Shown here: in pieces, positions 13,300 through 14,426 of the stretch | Numbering within the stretch: the first letter of the stretch is position 1 | Layout of the letters: every line of letters starts with the position of its first letter | Assembly: GCA_040401595.1 (NCBI GenBank) | Contig: JBBAOE010000044.1 | Location: 1-14,426, forward strand | DNA length: 14,426 bases | DNA from: RFPW01 sp040401595 | GTDB lineage: Bacteria > Pseudomonadota > Gammaproteobacteria > Burkholderiales > Burkholderiaceae_E | Direction: 5' to 3' | The notes under the pieces: model-generated | Told to the model about the DNA's origin: nothing | Seen by the model: only the letters and a program-made list of their open reading frames with translations | Database searches by the model: none | Made by a program: the position numbers and the translations under genes

Positions 13300-14426
13300 A
13301 TGGCAATGACCTTAACCGATGACCAGAATATGCTACGCGACACTGCGCGCGATTTCATGGCGAGCGAAGCGCCCGTCACCCATTTCCGCAAATTCCGCGA
13401 CATGGGGTGCAAAGACGGTTTCAGCCATGGCTTGTGGAAGCAATTCGCCGAATTGGGCTTCACTGGCATTTTGATTCCCGAGGCCGATGGCGGCATGGGC
13501 ATGGGCCAGATTGAGGCGGGTATCGTGCTGGAAGAAATTGGCCGCAACCTATCACCATCGCCGTTTCTGACCACATCAGTTGCAGCGGTGGAGGCGTTGA
13601 AGCTGGCGGATAAGGCGATGCGCGATCGTTGGTTTCCCGGCATATTGGCGGGCGAAACCGTGATCGGCATTGCGATTGAAGAGGGCGTCAAGCACCGCCC
13701 CGAGAAAATCGCCTGCGTTGCGACACGCAGCGGCAATGGCTTCAAGCTGACAGGCCAAAAGCAATTTGTCGTGCAAGGCGCATCATCGGACATGCTAATC
13801 GTCGCAGCGCGCACCGCTGGCGCGGTAGGCGAAACCGCTGGCCTGACCTTGTTCGCGGTGGACAAGGACGCGGCTGGCCTTTCGATGGAGGCGGCGCGCC
13901 TTGTCGACTCCGCTGTCGCTGCGCATGTAAAGCTAGACGGTGTACAGGTAGATGCCGATGCCGTCATTGGCGAGGTTGATGGCGGTTGGGCCGTGCTGTC
14001 CAAGATCCTTGACGCCGGACGCGTGGGCGCCGCCGCCGAAATGGTCGGCGTTGGCACGGGCGCGATGGACATGACTTTTGAATATCTCAAGACGCGCAAA
14101 CAATTCGACCGCGTGATTGGCGAATTTCAGGCGCTTCAACACCGCGCCGCGCATCTTTATGGTGAAATGGAAGGCGCGCGTTCGATTGTGCTGAAGGCGC
14201 AATCCTTAATGGACGAAGGCCATGCTAAGGCCGAGCTTTATGTCGCTGCGGCTAAGGCGAAGGCCGGACTGGCTTGCAATCTTTCGGTGCGAGAAGGCGT
14301 GCAAATGCATGGCGGTATCGGCATGACCGACGAATATGACATCGGCCTATATATGAAGCGCGACCGCAGCCTGAACGAATTTTTCGGCGATGCTTATTAC
14401 CACGCAGACCGCGTGGCGACGATGAA
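13300..14426 (+). CDS. Acyl-CoA dehydrogenase, probable non-catalytic partner subunit (runs off the right edge)
   Basis: 375 codons are open to the window edge with no stop, so nearly the whole protein is present. Typical ACAD elements are DQNMLRDTARDFM (8-20), LGFTGILIPEADGGMGM (52-68), LEEIGRNLSPSP (77-88), TGQKQFVVQGA (151-161), LKTRKQFDRVIGEFQALQHR (263-282) and QMHGGIGMTDEYD (335-347). Two catalytic landmarks are missing. The usual TEPxxGSD loop is replaced by IAIEEGVKH (124-132). The C-terminal Y-E-G-T is replaced by F-F-G-D364. This matches the beta subunits of FadE/ChsE-type heteromers, where only one subunit supplies the catalytic Glu. It lies 110 bp after the catalytic-type ACAD gene and should form a complex with it. 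AAGGG about 9 nt before ATG 13300 supports the start; ATG 13306 is an alternative. Confidence 0.92.
   Translation, partial: MAMTLTDDQNMLRDTARDFMASEAPVTHFRKFRDMGCKDGFSHGLWKQFAELGFTGILIPEADGGMGMGQIEAGIVLEEIGRNLSPSPFLTTSVAAVEALKLADKAMRDRWFPGILAGETVIGIAIEEGVKHRPEKIACVATRSGNGFKLTGQKQFVVQGASSDMLIVAARTAGAVGETAGLTLFAVDKDAAGLSMEAARLVDSAVAAHVKLDGVQVDADAVIGEVDGGWAVLSKILDAGRVGAAAEMVGVGTGAMDMTFEYLKTRKQFDRVIGEFQALQHRAAHLYGEMEGARSIVLKAQSLMDEGHAKAELYVAAAKAKAGLACNLSVREGVQMHGGIGMTDEYDIGLYMKRDRSLNEFFGDAYYHADRVATM

Noticed and set aside
13020..14099. 359-aa open frame on the minus strand opposite the second ACAD
   Set aside because: Ser/Pro/Ala-rich antisense shadow crossing the intergenic palindromes; the plus strand encodes a clear ACAD without stops to the window end.
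1..14426. tRNA, rRNA, CRISPR arrays, insertion sequences or prophage genes
   Set aside because: Reading both strands gave no cloverleaf, spacer-repeat pattern, transposase or integrase; nearly all DNA is accounted for by the listed genes.

Overview
The window looks like chromosomal DNA of a Sphingomonadales-type alphaproteobacterium, probably Sphingomonas/Sphingopyxis/Sphingorhabdus-like. This is inferred from moderately GC-rich coding DNA, the IspG sequence, a Tat-lipoprotein class A beta-lactamase next to an S1/P1 nuclease, and a dense set of acyl-CoA dehydrogenase, SDR, ADH and GPH-family transporter genes. No rRNA, tRNA, CRISPR array, insertion sequence or integrase gene was seen. Thirteen protein genes are supported, and both terminal genes run off the window.

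Left part (1-4117). A truncated S1/P1-type nuclease gene reads leftward out of the window. A 247-bp divergent region separates it from four rightward genes: a class A beta-lactamase with Tat and lipobox signals, ispG (MEP isoprenoid pathway, 4Fe-4S enzyme), an SSAT/thialysine-like GNAT acetyltransferase whose TTG start overlaps the ispG stop, and an EamA/DMT-family membrane transporter. The last three are almost contiguous and probably co-transcribed.

Middle part (4135-11817). Seven leftward genes form a tight catabolic operon, converging on the EamA gene with only 17 bp between stop codons. In transcription order they are: GPH/MFS symporter, ACAD10/11-like acyl-CoA dehydrogenase, Zn-dependent alcohol dehydrogenase, APH-fold kinase of the ACAD10/11 N-terminal type, SDR (NADP-type), SDR (NAD-type) and family VIII-like serine hydrolase. 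Four of the six junctions are 1- or 4-nt start/stop overlaps. The adjacent kinase and ACAD genes are the two halves of animal ACAD11 as separate genes. They also parallel LvaA/LvaC of the Pseudomonas putida levulinate pathway, in which a 4-hydroxyacyl-CoA is phosphorylated and the phosphate is then lost. I infer that the operon imports and degrades a hydroxy-acid, lactone or ester-derived substrate. The substrate cannot be read from sequence.

Right part (11818-14426). A 211-bp divergent region carries a good sigma-70-like promoter for the leftward operon, followed by a short leader ORF with its own Shine-Dalgarno that ends 6 nt before the transporter ATG. Rightward lie two further acyl-CoA dehydrogenase genes. 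The first keeps the Glu-containing C-terminal motif and the second lacks it, which suggests an obligate heteromeric ACAD like the mycobacterial FadE/ChsE pairs. Between them sits an element of two perfect 7-bp-stem hairpins. No transcriptional regulator, CoA ligase, enoyl-CoA hydratase or thiolase is visible, so the pathway must continue outside the window or be completed by genes elsewhere.
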